Shown here: in pieces, positions 10,967-19,776 of the stretch
Position numbering within the stretch: the stretch's first letter is position 1
Layout: every line of letters begins with the position of its first letter
Origin: Isochrysis galbana
Taxonomy: Eukaryota; Haptophyta; Isochrysidales; Isochrysidaceae
DNA length: 64,000 bases
Reading direction: 5' to 3'
NCBI GenBank assembly: GCA_018136815.1
Contig: CM030942.1
Coordinates: forward strand, 1,945,171 to 2,009,170
Program-made: the position numbers and the translations under genes
Notes under the pieces: model-generated
What the model was told of the DNA's origin: nothing
Seen by the model: the letters and a program-made list of their open reading frames with translations, nothing else
The model's database searches: none

Positions 10967-11504
10967 GGTGCCGACTGCGGTGCGTGGAGCAGGCGCGTGC
11001 GTGTGAGTAAGGCGTGTGGTCGCACGCTGTGTACCGTCGCCGCACGATGCCTGGTGAGCGCAGAGGCCCGGCAGTGGCGAAGGGGGCCGGGTGGGGAGAA
11101 GGGGGGCGCATGTGCCTGCGCCAGGCGGCAGAGGACCGCGTCGCCTCCGATTTGCCCGGAGGTGACGCGGGGGGGCAAGGGGTGGGGAAATACCGGGGGG
11201 GGCTAGAAGAGTGGGAGGGGGGGGAGTACCGAGGGGGGGGAAACATGTCCCGAGCTTCTATTTTCTACCGATGGTGGCGGGAGCGGCCGCGGCGGCCGGA
11301 GATACCGACGGGGGAGGGCCCCGCGCCCGCCGCCCTCACGCGCGCGCCCCTCGCGCCTGGACTATGAATAAAGCTTTCCAGTTTCCCCCCCTTTCCCCTC
11401 CTCCACCCCCCCCCTTCCGCCGCCGCCACGCCCACGCCCACACGCCCACACCCACCAGGCCGGTGCTGGGCAGCCCTGGCGCGCTACCGCCGCGCACTCG
11501 GCCG
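10967..11504. promoter_or_regulatory. Shared upstream region of RPL17 and the glycosyltransferase gene
   Basis: 538 nt between two divergent start codons. It is strongly purine-rich (several G runs at 11165-11240) and then C-rich (11385-11430). No TATA box is clear apart from ATGAATAAAG near 11365. A frame read upstream of 11505 is low-complexity and probably untranslated. Confidence 0.4.
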
Positions 11505-13538
11505 ATGAGGATCGGCAGCAGATGCCTGCTCGCCGCCCTTGGCCTCATGGCTCTCGCCTCCGTCTTCTTTGGCGGTGGCAGCCCGCCCACCACGCATCTT
11601 GCTGCTCCTAGCCAAGCGGCGCCTTTCAGCGCTCTGCAACTGCAGGCTCACCCCGCGAGGGAGCGCCCTCCTTGGACAGCTGTCCAGCACGACGCACGGA
11701 CAGCCAGCACTGCGCCTGAAGCGCCCGTCTCTCGACGATCCACCTCACGCCGCGACAGCAGACACGACGATTTCTCTGATGTATCAAACGCAGCTGCAAT
11801 GCTTGATGGATCACTCGAGGCAGCGCTTCGGATGGCGGTTCCGTCCGGCCCGGGCTTTGTGATGCTATCGTTCGCCAATTCTGCCCTGAATGACCACTTG
11901 ATCAATTTTGTCGCTTTTGCGAAGCGGGCATCGGCACCCTTCGTCATCGGCGCCGTCGACGGGGCAGCCTTCACCATGCTATCTGCTCGCACGGACTCGC
12001 CCACCTACCTGACTCCACTTGCGTCGGGCGGGTTCGCTCTTGACGGCTCCAATCAGCATAGCTCAGGCTCCTGGAAGCGCTTTGCTGGCATGCGCACCGG
12101 CGAGGTGGCTCGCGTTGTGAATCTTGGCTACTCGGTGCTGCATACTGACATAGATGTGATCTGGTTAAAGTCCCCGCAACCGTACCTCATGTGCGAGGGT
12201 CCAGCAGCCGCCCCGGGCGGAGAGTACGGCCCCACCGCACGGTTTTCATGCGAGCCGCTTCTCGTGGCAGACGTCGCCGTTTCATCTGATAACATGTCCC
12301 CCGGCCGCGACACGGAAGGACGGGCAGGGTATTCAGCTGGTGGGACGTTCAATACGGGCTTGCTCTTCATCAGGCCCACTCCCAAGGGGCGTGAGTTTGC
12401 GCGCGAGTGGCACGCCAACGTAGTATCGCCCAAGGTCGGATCCCGCTTCGCCCCGCTCACGAGTGATCAGCAGGTATTCAACCACATGATGCGCAAGCCT
12501 GGGTGGCCAGGCATCCAAGCAAGCCAGGGAGCCTCTGTCATGACAGAGGCGTGGGACGGGCGTGTCACCCTCGGCGCCTTGCCCCTCGCCCTCTTCATGA
12601 ACGGCCATGGCTACTTCGTCCAACGAGCGCACCAGCGACTACAAGTCGCCCCTTTCGCGGCGCATGCCACCTACTCGCTCGACAACCACGATGGGATTGC
12701 GAAGCGCCAAAGATTCCGTGAGGCAGGGCTTTGGCTTGCCGACGAATCCTCCTATTTTGAGGGCCGGTACCTAGCATTGGCGGGTACCGTGCCTCCAGCC
12801 GTCCAGGAAAGGCTACACCGCTACCAGACCAAGCAGCTCGCGCAGACCAACATTGACACACACGCACGAGCGCTCGAGGCCTATGTGGCCGAGTTGCGCG
12901 ACGCTTTGGCCCTCGCACAGGCGCTTAAACGCACGCTCGTGTTGCCGCGCTGGACGTGCTATTGCGACCGCCTCTGGTCGGGCTCAGACGATATCTTCCA
13001 CTTTGGCTGCATGTATCCCGGGTCACAAGATGGGAACTTTGTACCGTTTGGTTGCCCGATGGACCATGTCCTCTCGCCCGCTGCATGGGAGCGCGAGTCC
13101 TTGGCGTACCGCGACCCAGTCTTCCTCGAGCAGCCACGCTTCCGCATCCCGGGCGCCATACGCAACCTGACCTTGGTTGAGCGCGGCGCATGGAACCCCG
13201 CGCGTGCACAGCCTGGGACCTTACCGTTGGGTGTCTCGGTGGAGGAGGCGCGACGAGTGCTTGAGCCGTTGAGAGACGTGCCCGTCTTGCAACTGCCGCA
13301 TGCGCGTGGCTTGATTTGCTCGGTGGATGATCCTGTCGCCTTCAACGCACTCATGGGGCGTGTGTTGCGCGTCCCCACGTGGTGTGCAAAATGCTTTCAA
13401 CCTTGTGAACAGGAGCTCGGGAAATGGCTGCCGGCCGAAGAGATCAAGAAGGGTGCGATGTGGGGGCAGTCATTCTGCTTGCCTCAGAAGCCTCTCCCTA
13501 AATTTGTGCGCGGCAAATGTGCCCTCAACAACGTATGA
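11505..13538 (+). CDS. XEG113-like glycosyltransferase, Golgi type II membrane protein
   Basis: The chosen ATG (11505) gives a short cytoplasmic Arg-containing end and a signal anchor (MRIGSRCLLAALGLMALASV), about 677 residues in all. The catalytic region is the nucleotide-diphospho-sugar transferase fold: NLGYSVLHTDIDVIWLKSP carries the DxD metal/sugar-nucleotide site, and AGGTFNTGLLFIRPT and TSDQQVFNHM follow. The C-terminal half (KRTLVLPRWTCYCDRLWSG, FGCPMDHVLSPAAW) resembles the extension of plant XEG113 arabinosyltransferases, which extend hydroxyproline-linked arabinosides on extensins. That the alga uses it on Hyp-rich glycoproteins is inference. An upstream extension of the frame to 11211 is possible but composed of Pro/Arg low complexity. 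No intron seen. Confidence 0.75.
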   Translation: MRIGSRCLLAALGLMALASVFFGGGSPPTTHLAAPSQAAPFSALQLQAHPARERPPWTAVQHDARTASTAPEAPVSRRSTSRRDSRHDDFSDVSNAAAMLDGSLEAALRMAVPSGPGFVMLSFANSALNDHLINFVAFAKRASAPFVIGAVDGAAFTMLSARTDSPTYLTPLASGGFALDGSNQHSSGSWKRFAGMRTGEVARVVNLGYSVLHTDIDVIWLKSPQPYLMCEGPAAAPGGEYGPTARFSCEPLLVADVAVSSDNMSPGRDTEGRAGYSAGGTFNTGLLFIRPTPKGREFAREWHANVVSPKVGSRFAPLTSDQQVFNHMMRKPGWPGIQASQGASVMTEAWDGRVTLGALPLALFMNGHGYFVQRAHQRLQVAPFAAHATYSLDNHDGIAKRQRFREAGLWLADESSYFEGRYLALAGTVPPAVQERLHRYQTKQLAQTNIDTHARALEAYVAELRDALALAQALKRTLVLPRWTCYCDRLWSGSDDIFHFGCMYPGSQDGNFVPFGCPMDHVLSPAAWERESLAYRDPVFLEQPRFRIPGAIRNLTLVERGAWNPARAQPGTLPLGVSVEEARRVLEPLRDVPVLQLPHARGLICSVDDPVAFNALMGRVLRVPTWCAKCFQPCEQELGKWLPAEEIKKGAMWGQSFCLPQKPLPKFVRGKCALNNV

Positions 13539-13650
13539 TCGCACGCGCCAGCAGTGGGGAGTGGGGAGATTGATGTGGGTGTTGGTGTTGGTGCACACAA
13601 CTCTCCAGGCACAAGTCATGCTTAAGCCATGCTCATATAAAAATTCTTGA
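13539..13650. other. Glycosyltransferase 3' flank
   Basis: Short AT-richer spacer with a GT-rich run (13560-13595), ending at the SINE-like terminus at 13651. Confidence 0.4.
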
Positions 13651-14038
13651 CAACTAAGTTTATACTTGGTTGCCCCATGGGGGGGCACGAGCCCCCCCCT
13701 CTCTCCACTCCGCCCCTGCCATGGGGGAGGAACCACTCATCCTCCTGGCACGCCTGATGGCTTGCCATGAGGCCACTGCCCTGCTGACCCACTCTCTCCC
13801 TGGCAGGCACGCCTGCCTCGCGCGTCCTGGCCTGTCGTGGCCAGCCCATCGCTCCAACCCCCCCTCCCCCCCTGGTCGACAGGCAGACAGGTGCAGAGTG
13901 GGGGCCCCAAAGGCCCAGGAGCACCGGCGAGGGAGAGGCAGGGGAGGCCAGGGCCCAGCCCCAGCCTCCTCTGCCCCCTGAGCTGGCCTCCAGGAGCCTC
14001 CAGGGGCCGCCAGAGGGCAGCTGCAGGCCTGCCGCAGG
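13651..14038 (-). mobile_element. SINE-like element, proximal part, interrupted by hAT
   Basis: Starts CAACTAAGTTTATACTTGG and matches the complete copy at 55447 nearly base for base (CCCATGGGGGGGCACGAG, CTCTCTCCACTCC, GTCGACAGGCAGACAGGTGC, GGGGCCGCCAGAGGGCAGCT). It breaks at 14038 and resumes at 17878. Confidence 0.85.
14031..14038 (+). repeat. hAT target site duplication, left copy
   Basis: GCCGCAGG immediately precedes the left inverted repeat, identical to 17878-17885. Eight bases is the hAT superfamily duplication length. Confidence 0.9.
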
Positions 14039-14061
14039 TAGGGCCAGGTAAGAGTTTCGCG
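14039..14061 (+). repeat. hAT left terminal inverted repeat
   Basis: TAGGGCC-A-GGTAAGAGTTTCGCG, paired with 17855-17877 on the opposite strand with a single mismatch. TAGGG ends are common in hAT elements. Confidence 0.9.
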
Positions 14062-14225
14062 AAACTCATTGCGAAACTTGGGTCACTTTTTTGGCCGTGA
14101 AACTTTCGCGAAACTTGGGCCCAAAAATAGCCCGTATACGTACGAAACTCCGCGAAACTCAGCGAGGAGCGAGGAGCGAGGACAGGCGAGAGAGAGAGGC
14201 CAGAGGCCAGAGAGAGGAGAGAGGC

Positions 14226-14810
14226 ATGCCCCGTGCTCGCTCCCAAGGTGAGCCAGCGCGCGCGTCGCGCGGCCCATCCCCAAGCGCCGCCAGCCCGCTA
14301 GCGCCACCACAGCCCTCGCCCGGCACGCGCGCATCCGTCCTCCTCACTCACCTCCACCTCCTTCCCTCCCGTCGCTTCTCGTCAGCGTCAGCGCCAACGT
14401 TGAGACGAGGACGACCATCATCACGTCGGCGCTCGGTCGTCGCGTCCGACGATGAGGACGCCGGGATCTCGGGCAACGAGAACCGGGAGTCCACCAAAGA
14501 GGCCGAAGGAAGAGAGAAGGAAGAGGAGAGCGAGAGCGAAGGAGAGGAGGAGAAGGACGAGATGACGTGCGCGAGTACGAGTACGAGTGCGACGAGCGAC
14601 GATGGACTCCGAGTAGGTGATGCAGCAATTCACAAGCACCTCGGCGCCTGCACCGTGATGTCATTCAAGACTGAGGTGCGCGAAGACGGGAGAGTCGCGG
14701 ACATTGTGCAGGTGAAGTACTTTTCAAAGATATTCCGTGTAGAGCAGGAGCACTCGGTGTGTCGCATTCGCGATGTCTCAGAGGCAAAAAGAAATAACAG
14801 TAAACAGTAA
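14226..14810 (+). CDS. Unknown ORF inside the hAT element
   Basis: 194 codons from an ATG. The first 60 residues are Pro/Ser/Ala-rich, then comes an acidic Glu/Lys/Ser run (REKEEESESEGEEEKDE). The last 60 look folded: DGLRVGDAAIHKHLGACTVM, then QVKYFSKIFRVEQEHSVCRI. The folded part has a small beta-barrel look but I cannot name it. It may be a captured host exon or an accessory frame of the transposon. It ends KRNNSKQ at the start of the AG-rich block that is duplicated at 18599. Confidence 0.35.
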   Translation: MPRARSQGEPARASRGPSPSAASPLAPPQPSPGTRASVLLTHLHLLPSRRFSSASAPTLRRGRPSSRRRSVVASDDEDAGISGNENRESTKEAEGREKEEESESEGEEEKDEMTCASTSTSATSDDGLRVGDAAIHKHLGACTVMSFKTEVREDGRVADIVQVKYFSKIFRVEQEHSVCRIRDVSEAKRNNSKQ

Positions 14811-14899
14811 AAAGAACAGAGAAAGAAGAGAAAAAAACCCAGAGTATATAGGGCGGTTCTCAGCCCTTCCCATCGGCCCTATGGCTACGTAAACTCTCG

Positions 14900-14966
14900 C
14901 GTGGCATAGTGGTTCAACCCACCGCCTCCACCAACCTTTTGCTCTGGGTCGCGAGTTCGAGTCCGG
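14900..14966 (+). ncRNA. tRNA-like block (possible Pol III promoter), copy 1
   Basis: TGGCATAGTGGTTC resembles the tRNA A box, and GAGTTCGAGTCC about 50 nt later resembles the B box. The T stem does not close properly and no normal anticodon arm forms, so it is not a functional tRNA gene. It looks like a tRNA-derived relic. A second copy lies at 18772-18838. Confidence 0.4.
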
Positions 14967-15029
14967 ACGGAGCGCTCTGCAGTTCGAGCCCCGCTCCTTC
15001 TCCTCTCCGCTCTTCTTCTACCGTTAAAT

Positions 15030-15190
15030 TCCACGCTCTTCTTCTACGGTAAAAATCCTGCCTCTTCCTACTGTTAAAATATCCTGCCTTCCTACCGTTA
15101 AAATCCTGCTTCCGCCTACTGTTAAAAAAAATATCCTGCCTTCCTACCGTTAAAATTCTGCACTCCGTCTACCGTTAAAATCCTGCCTCC
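15030..15190 (+). repeat. Tandem CCTGCCT...TACCGTTAAAAT units, copy 1
   Basis: Seven or so degenerate units of about 21-24 nt, each with CTGCCTTCCTACCGTTAAAA or a variant. The same array, with a different unit count, is at 18895-19060. Confidence 0.75.
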
Positions 15191-15551
15191 GTCGCCTTGC
15201 CAAGACATTTCCTCTGCCTTCCTGCCGACTTCCTTGCCAGTTCCTTCCGCCCCGGTTTCCCGCTTGTCTGCAAATCGGTTTCACCGCATTACGACCAAGC
15301 TTAGTGGGGAAACTCCTCGTCCAGTTCCGTTACCCGAAAATCTCGTTCATCTCGTCGGGCCCCAGGGCCATCTCGTTCATCTCGTCGGGCCATCAAGGCC
15401 ATCTCGTTCATCTCGTCGTCGGGCCATCAGGCCATCTCGTTACAATCCAAGCTGCGGCTTTGATTTCCACACGGTGGCGTTGCGAGATCTCCGTCGGGCC
15501 GATGAACACACGCGGACAACAACGGAGAGCTCCCCTGCGGCATCGTGCTCC

Positions 15552-17693
15552 ATGAGCAACACGGGCCGACGCGTCGATCGCGCCGCATTTGTTGCGGTTG
15601 ATTTGTCAAATGATTCCGAGGATTGTGAGTTTGACATCAGTCAAGGCCGGCCGCAGTTAGCGGCACATGAACGAGGCCGCGTAATGCGGCAAAAGCCTCC
15701 GATAGGGAAAAGGGGACGGAAGGAAGCTGGAAGGAAGACTAAGGATCCGAAGAGCGTGAAGGCGACGACCCGCCTGGCTGAATTCCCCGATCAGACTTTC
15801 CTCATCTCCCAAGGCAAGCTCTATTGCAAGGCCTGCAAGACTGATGTCACACTAATCAAGAGCAGCATCCACAAGCATATCAGCACTTCCAAGCACAAGG
15901 ATAACTTGGCCAAATTCAATCTTCGAAACGCTTGGGACGAGGACATCAAAGTCTTTCTGAGCGATTACTTCAAGGAGCATCCCGATGAGATTGGTGGCAC
16001 CAATATTGCCCCAGAGACTTTGCTCCACCGCTACAGGGTAGTTGCAGGGTGTCTCAAGAACGGCGTGCCCCTCGAGAAGGTTGACGGTCTCCGGCCCCTG
16101 TTAGAGGTAGGAGGCCGGGCCCTCTGTCACAGCAGCGGCCTCCGCGCATTCATTCCGAAGATAGAAGAGCAGGAGATCTTGCGGCTTCGAGGCGAGCTGG
16201 AGAATCAATATGTCAGCATTATCTTTGACGGGACAACTCGGCTAGGCGAGATCGTTTGTGTTTGCGCTCGTTACACCGCGTTGGATTTCGAATGTGTGCA
16301 CAAGAGGCTGCTAGCTGCAAAGACCATGGCCACTCACATGGATGGGCAACATCTTTGTCGCTTCATCACGTCGATCTTGCTGCGCACTCTGCAACTTGAT
16401 GGTTCCAATGTTGTGGGCATCTCGAGGGATAGCTGCGCCACCAATGGTGTCGCCTGCCGCAACCTAGCCTCCGTGATGTGCCCAAGGGCTATGCAAATTT
16501 TATGTGTGTCTCACACCCTACAACATACAGGTGAGCACTTTGATTTGGAGACGGTTGAGGCCTTCCTAACTCCGTGGCTCATGCTTGTCTCGCACACTGC
16601 AGCTGCCAGTCTTGTGTGGCAAGAGCTGACTGGGGTCGCTATGAAGGGTTATTCTCATATCCGATGGTGGTCGCGGTGGGAGATCATGAAGCAACTGGCA
16701 ACTAAGTTCCACCACCTAGAGGCCTTCATATCTCGTTTGGAGCAACGCAGTATTGGCGACTCGACTACCCGTGCTTTGCGTCGTGTCTTGGACACCAAGA
16801 AGGAGCAGTTGCAACTAGAGCTTGCGGCAGCTCTCGATATGGAGCTGTTGTGCTCGACGACCTACAAGCTTGAGGGCGATGGACTCGAAATCCTTTTAGC
16901 TTTTGATGCTGTTGAAGAGATCCGGAGTAAGTATCACACGATTGGACTAGAACCTAACACTATGCCCAACCTTGCCGCCATTCTTCGTGCTAGTGAGCCC
17001 ATTGTTATTGGTCTGAAGACGTATGAGTGGTTTGATGCACCATATAATGCCTGGTACGCTGGCACCCTCCATCGCATTCAATCGGGTACCTACAACATCA
17101 AATATGCAGATGGCAGCACGATAAATGTGATGACATAAGCAGAGATTCGGGCGGTCATTGACGTTCGGGCGCTTCCTCAGTGGCAAGCATCGATTGATCG
17201 TGTGAAGGGGGGCTTCAAATACCTCGAGAGCCGTTTGACTGACAATTGCGCAGCGCCATATCAATGCAAGGAGCAGCATCAAGAGATGGGACTGCTGAGG
17301 GCTCTTGACCCCTCCTTTGCCAAGGATATAGATTCAGCTTGGATCCGGTCGCTTTCCGCTATGATCTGTTTTGCTCACATCCGTGAGGATTTGGCCGATC
17401 AGCTGGAGCAAGAGCTCCATGTGTATCAAGCCAACGCCGCAGCCTTCACGGTCGACCGCGGCGACATTGCCAACTTCAGCACCAAGGTGCTACAATGGTG
17501 GGCGTGCTACCATTCCAGAATCCCGAATTGGGCTATTGTAGCTCGAATCACATTCTCTCTTACACCGTCTTCTGCAGCTTGTGAGCGTGTGTTCTCTCTG
17601 ATGAAGTCTATGTTTGGTCACCTCCAGACCAGCTGTCTTGCGGATCAAGTGCAGGCTGGCTTGCTCTTGCGCTATAATGATCGCTCTTGTTAG
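15552..17693 (+). pseudogene. hAT transposase, interrupted by one in-frame TAA
   Basis: The likely start is MSNTGRRVDRAAF (15552); the frame is open upstream to 15234 in repeat-derived sequence. A zinc-finger-like segment (YCKACKTDVTLIKSSIHKH, then STSKHKDNL) is followed by the RNase-H-fold core (SIIFDGTTRLGEIVC, GISRDSCATNGVAC) and by the hAT C-terminal dimerisation segment SSAACERVFSLMKSMFGH. A TAA at 17136-17138 interrupts the frame; the reading continues in the same frame as AEIRAVIDVRALPQW. As written the protein would lose its dimerisation domain, so autonomy is doubtful unless read through. The family role is cut-and-paste transposition. Confidence 0.88.
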
Positions 17694-17854
17694 AATTTCT
17701 GGTTTTGAGTGCACCATAGGATGGCACTTTGAATTGCATGCACATACATATAACGCCCCTTAACAGACGCGAAACTTGCAAAACTTATTGCGAAACTTGG
17801 GTGGATTGGTGCGAAACTTTGCGAAACTTTTGCGCGAAACTTGGGGGGGTCCGG

Positions 17855-17877
17855 CGCGAAACTCTTACCAGGCCCTA
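17855..17877 (-). repeat. hAT right terminal inverted repeat
   Basis: CGCGAAACTCTTACC-A-GGCCCTA, reverse complement of the left end but for one base. Confidence 0.9.
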
Positions 17878-17885
17878 GCCGCAGG
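17878..17885 (+). repeat. hAT target site duplication, right copy
   Basis: GCCGCAGG, identical to 14031-14038; the interrupted SINE-like element resumes with CGCGCCATCGCGCG. Confidence 0.9.
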
Positions 17886-18126
17886 CGCGCCATCGCGCGT
17901 GCCGCAGGAGAGGGGAGAGAGAGCGCGGAGAAGGGGGTGGGCGGAGCGAGAGCTCCGCTCACCGGAAAATATGTAAGTCCCGCACCTGTTTACAGGATAA
18001 GTCGGGACAGAGTCGGCCGCCCACTCGGAGACACGGGAGGAAGGGGAGGAAAGATCACCGGGGGGGGGCGCGGGCCACCGGACCATATCTAAGCCCTTCA
18101 CCCCTATCCCCCTAGTAGTGCACGGG
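17878..18126 (-). mobile_element. SINE-like element, distal part after hAT
   Basis: Continues the element broken at 14038: GCGCGCCATCGCGCGTGCCG, ACCTGTTTACAGGATAAG, GATCACCGGGGGGGGGCGCG and CCCTAGTAGTG-like text as at 55830-56070. It stops at about 18126 after TAGTAGTGCACGG, well short of the AATATTAAAAGG end, so the copy is truncated at this end. No target duplication visible. Confidence 0.8.
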
Positions 18127-18598
18127 GCTCTTCTCGCGTCTTTTTCAAGTATCTCCGCGTTTTCGCGGCAATCGTGTGTCGCTCGGGGTGTCGGCCTGTA
18201 AACATACCGTAAACAGGCGTGAGTCTTACCTTTTCTTGGGTCAGATCGCGTCATTTTTTTGTCGTTCTTTTCTCGCGGTTCTCTTCGTTCTCTTGCGGGC
18301 GTGCGATGCCTGCGCGCGCCATGGCACCCCTCTGAGGGGACCCTCGGGTCCCCCCCAGAGGGCCAGCTGGGCCAGCTCAGGGGGCAGTGGAGGCTGGGGC
18401 TGGGCCCATGGCCTCTCCTGCCTCTCCCTCGCTGGCCTCGCTGGTCCTGGGTGCCCTCCTGGCGGCTCAGGTGGTCTGTGGCTCAGTGGTGGAGTGGGGG
18501 GTCAGTACGATCAGGGGCCAGTGCAGGCGAATGCGTGCGGCGCGCGATGCGCGCTCGGCGAGGGTCTGTGCCAGAGTGATGTCAGCTCAGTCCCTGCT
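18127..18598. other. Intergenic, no gene seen
   Basis: Contains CTCCAGGGG-like and GAGGGGACCCTCGGGTCCCC palindromic text near 18335, and a GC-rich block related to the SINE-like family near 18355-18470. No supported gene. Confidence 0.35.
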
Positions 18599-19366
18599 GT
18601 CGCATTCGCGATGTCTCAGAGGCAAAAAGAAATAACAGTAAAGAAAAACAGTCAACAGTAAAAAGAACAGAGGAAGAAAGAAGAAGAAGAGTGAAAAAGA
18701 AGAAAAAAACCTAGAGTATATAGGGCGGTTCTCAGCCCTTCCCATCGGCCCTATGGCTACGTAAACTCTCGCGTGGCATAGTGGTTCAACCCACCGCCTC
18801 CACCAACCTTTTGCTCTGGGTCGCGAGTTCGAGTCCGGACGGAGCGCTCTGCAGTTCGAGCCCCGCTCCTTCTCCTCTCCGCTCTTCTTCTACAGTTAAA
18901 TTCCACGCTCTTCTTCTACCGTTAAATTCCGCACTCCGTCTACCGTTAAAAATCCTGCCTTCCTACTGTTAGAAATCCTGCCTTCCTACCGTTAAAAATC
19001 CTGCCTTCCTACCGTTAAAAATCCTGCCTCCGCCTACTGTTAAAAATCCTGCCTCCGTCGCCTTGCCAAGACATTTCCTCTGCCTTCCTGCCGGCTTCCT
19101 TGCCAGTTCCTTCCGCCCCGGTTTCCCGCTTGTCTCCAAGACGGTTTCACCGCATTAAGACCAAGCTTATTGGTTATTGGGGAAAAACTCCTCGTCCAGT
19201 TCCGTTACCCGAAAATCTCGTTCATCTCGTCGGGCCCCAGGGCCATCTCGTTCATCTCGTCGGGCCATCAAGGCCATTTCGTTCATCTCGTCGTCGGGCC
19301 ATCAGGCCATCTCGTTACATCTCGTTCATCTCGTTACAATCCAAGCTGCGGCTTTGATTTCCACAC
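18599..19366 (+). repeat. Second copy of hAT internal segment
   Basis: Matches 14760-15469 with small differences: extra AG-rich units near 18640-18715 and more CATCTCGTTCATCTCGT units near 19310. It lies outside the hAT element and lacks its ends. It is either a remnant of another hAT copy or the source repeat that the hAT took up. Confidence 0.85.
18772..18838 (+). ncRNA. tRNA-like block, copy 2
   Basis: Same A-box-like TGGCATAGTGGTTC and B-box-like GAGTTCGAGTCC as copy 1, identical by eye, preceded in both by GAGTATATAGGGCGG. Confidence 0.4.
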
Positions 19367-19696
19367 CTGCCAGCAGGCAGGGGCTGAGGTTGAGTGTGCA
19401 GGCCCACCCAGGGGGTGTCTGCGATGGAGGAGGGGGGGCATGGGGCCCCCATGACCCTATCAGTTTTACTGATAGTTATCAAAAAAGGAATAGGCTAGGT
19501 CAAACAACAGTTGAAACGCTTTTGAGGTGCCACACCAACTTGTTGCTAGAAGATTTGTTGCGTGATTGGGAGTCTAATGTGCTTCCTTGGGAATTGGAAA
19601 TGGTCGTGGATGAGCCCGAGGAGTCGTGATGAGTGAGTTATAATACTATTCAATCAATAGTACTATTATTATATACTAGTGTATTATAACATTACT

Positions 19697-19776
19697 TACC
19701 TGATACGAGGACCTGATATCAGGTCCTGATATCAGGTATCAGGTCGCCGAGACCTAACGACCTGATACCTGACGGA
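19697..19776 (+). repeat. CCTGATATCAGG palindrome cluster, copy 1
   Basis: Several copies of the self-complementary CCTGATATCAGG and relatives, ending ACCTGATACCTGACGG. The same cluster occurs reverse-complemented at 45370-45452. The TA-rich strip at 19640-19695 adjoins it. Confidence 0.75.

Larger units (their letters stand above)
14760..15469 (+). repeat. Segment duplicated at 18599-19366
   Basis: Shares TCGCATTCGCGATGTCTCAG, the tRNA-like block, the CTGCCTTCCTACCGTTAAAA tandem units and the CATCTCGTTCATCTCGTCGG units with the second copy. Divergence begins after TTTGATTTCCACAC. Confidence 0.85.
14039..17877 (+). mobile_element. hAT DNA transposon, complete ends, 3839 bp
   Basis: Left end TAGGGCCAGGTAAGAG continues TTTCGCG; the right end is its reverse complement with one mismatch (A/T after TAGGGCC). 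Sub-terminal GCGAAACTT repeats are dense at both ends (14058-14165 and 17768-17865), probable transposase-binding sites. The 8-bp duplication GCCGCAGG flanks it, and the same host sequence uninterrupted is present at 55830 and, reverse-complemented, near 32905. It contains a hAT transposase with one in-frame stop, a 194-codon unknown ORF and a tRNA-like block. The element probably moved recently, since the duplication is perfect. Confidence 0.92.

Noticed and set aside
14900-14966. Functional tRNA gene
   Set aside because: A and B boxes are visible but the T stem and anticodon arm do not fold, so only a tRNA-derived relic is claimed.
13651-18126. Target duplication for the hAT-split SINE-like copy
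   Set aside because: The flanks (ATTCTTGA left, CTCTTCTCGCG right) do not match; this copy is truncated at its far end.
18127-18598. Second hAT left end
   Set aside because: I looked for TAGGGCC/GGTAAGAG near the duplicated segment and found none.
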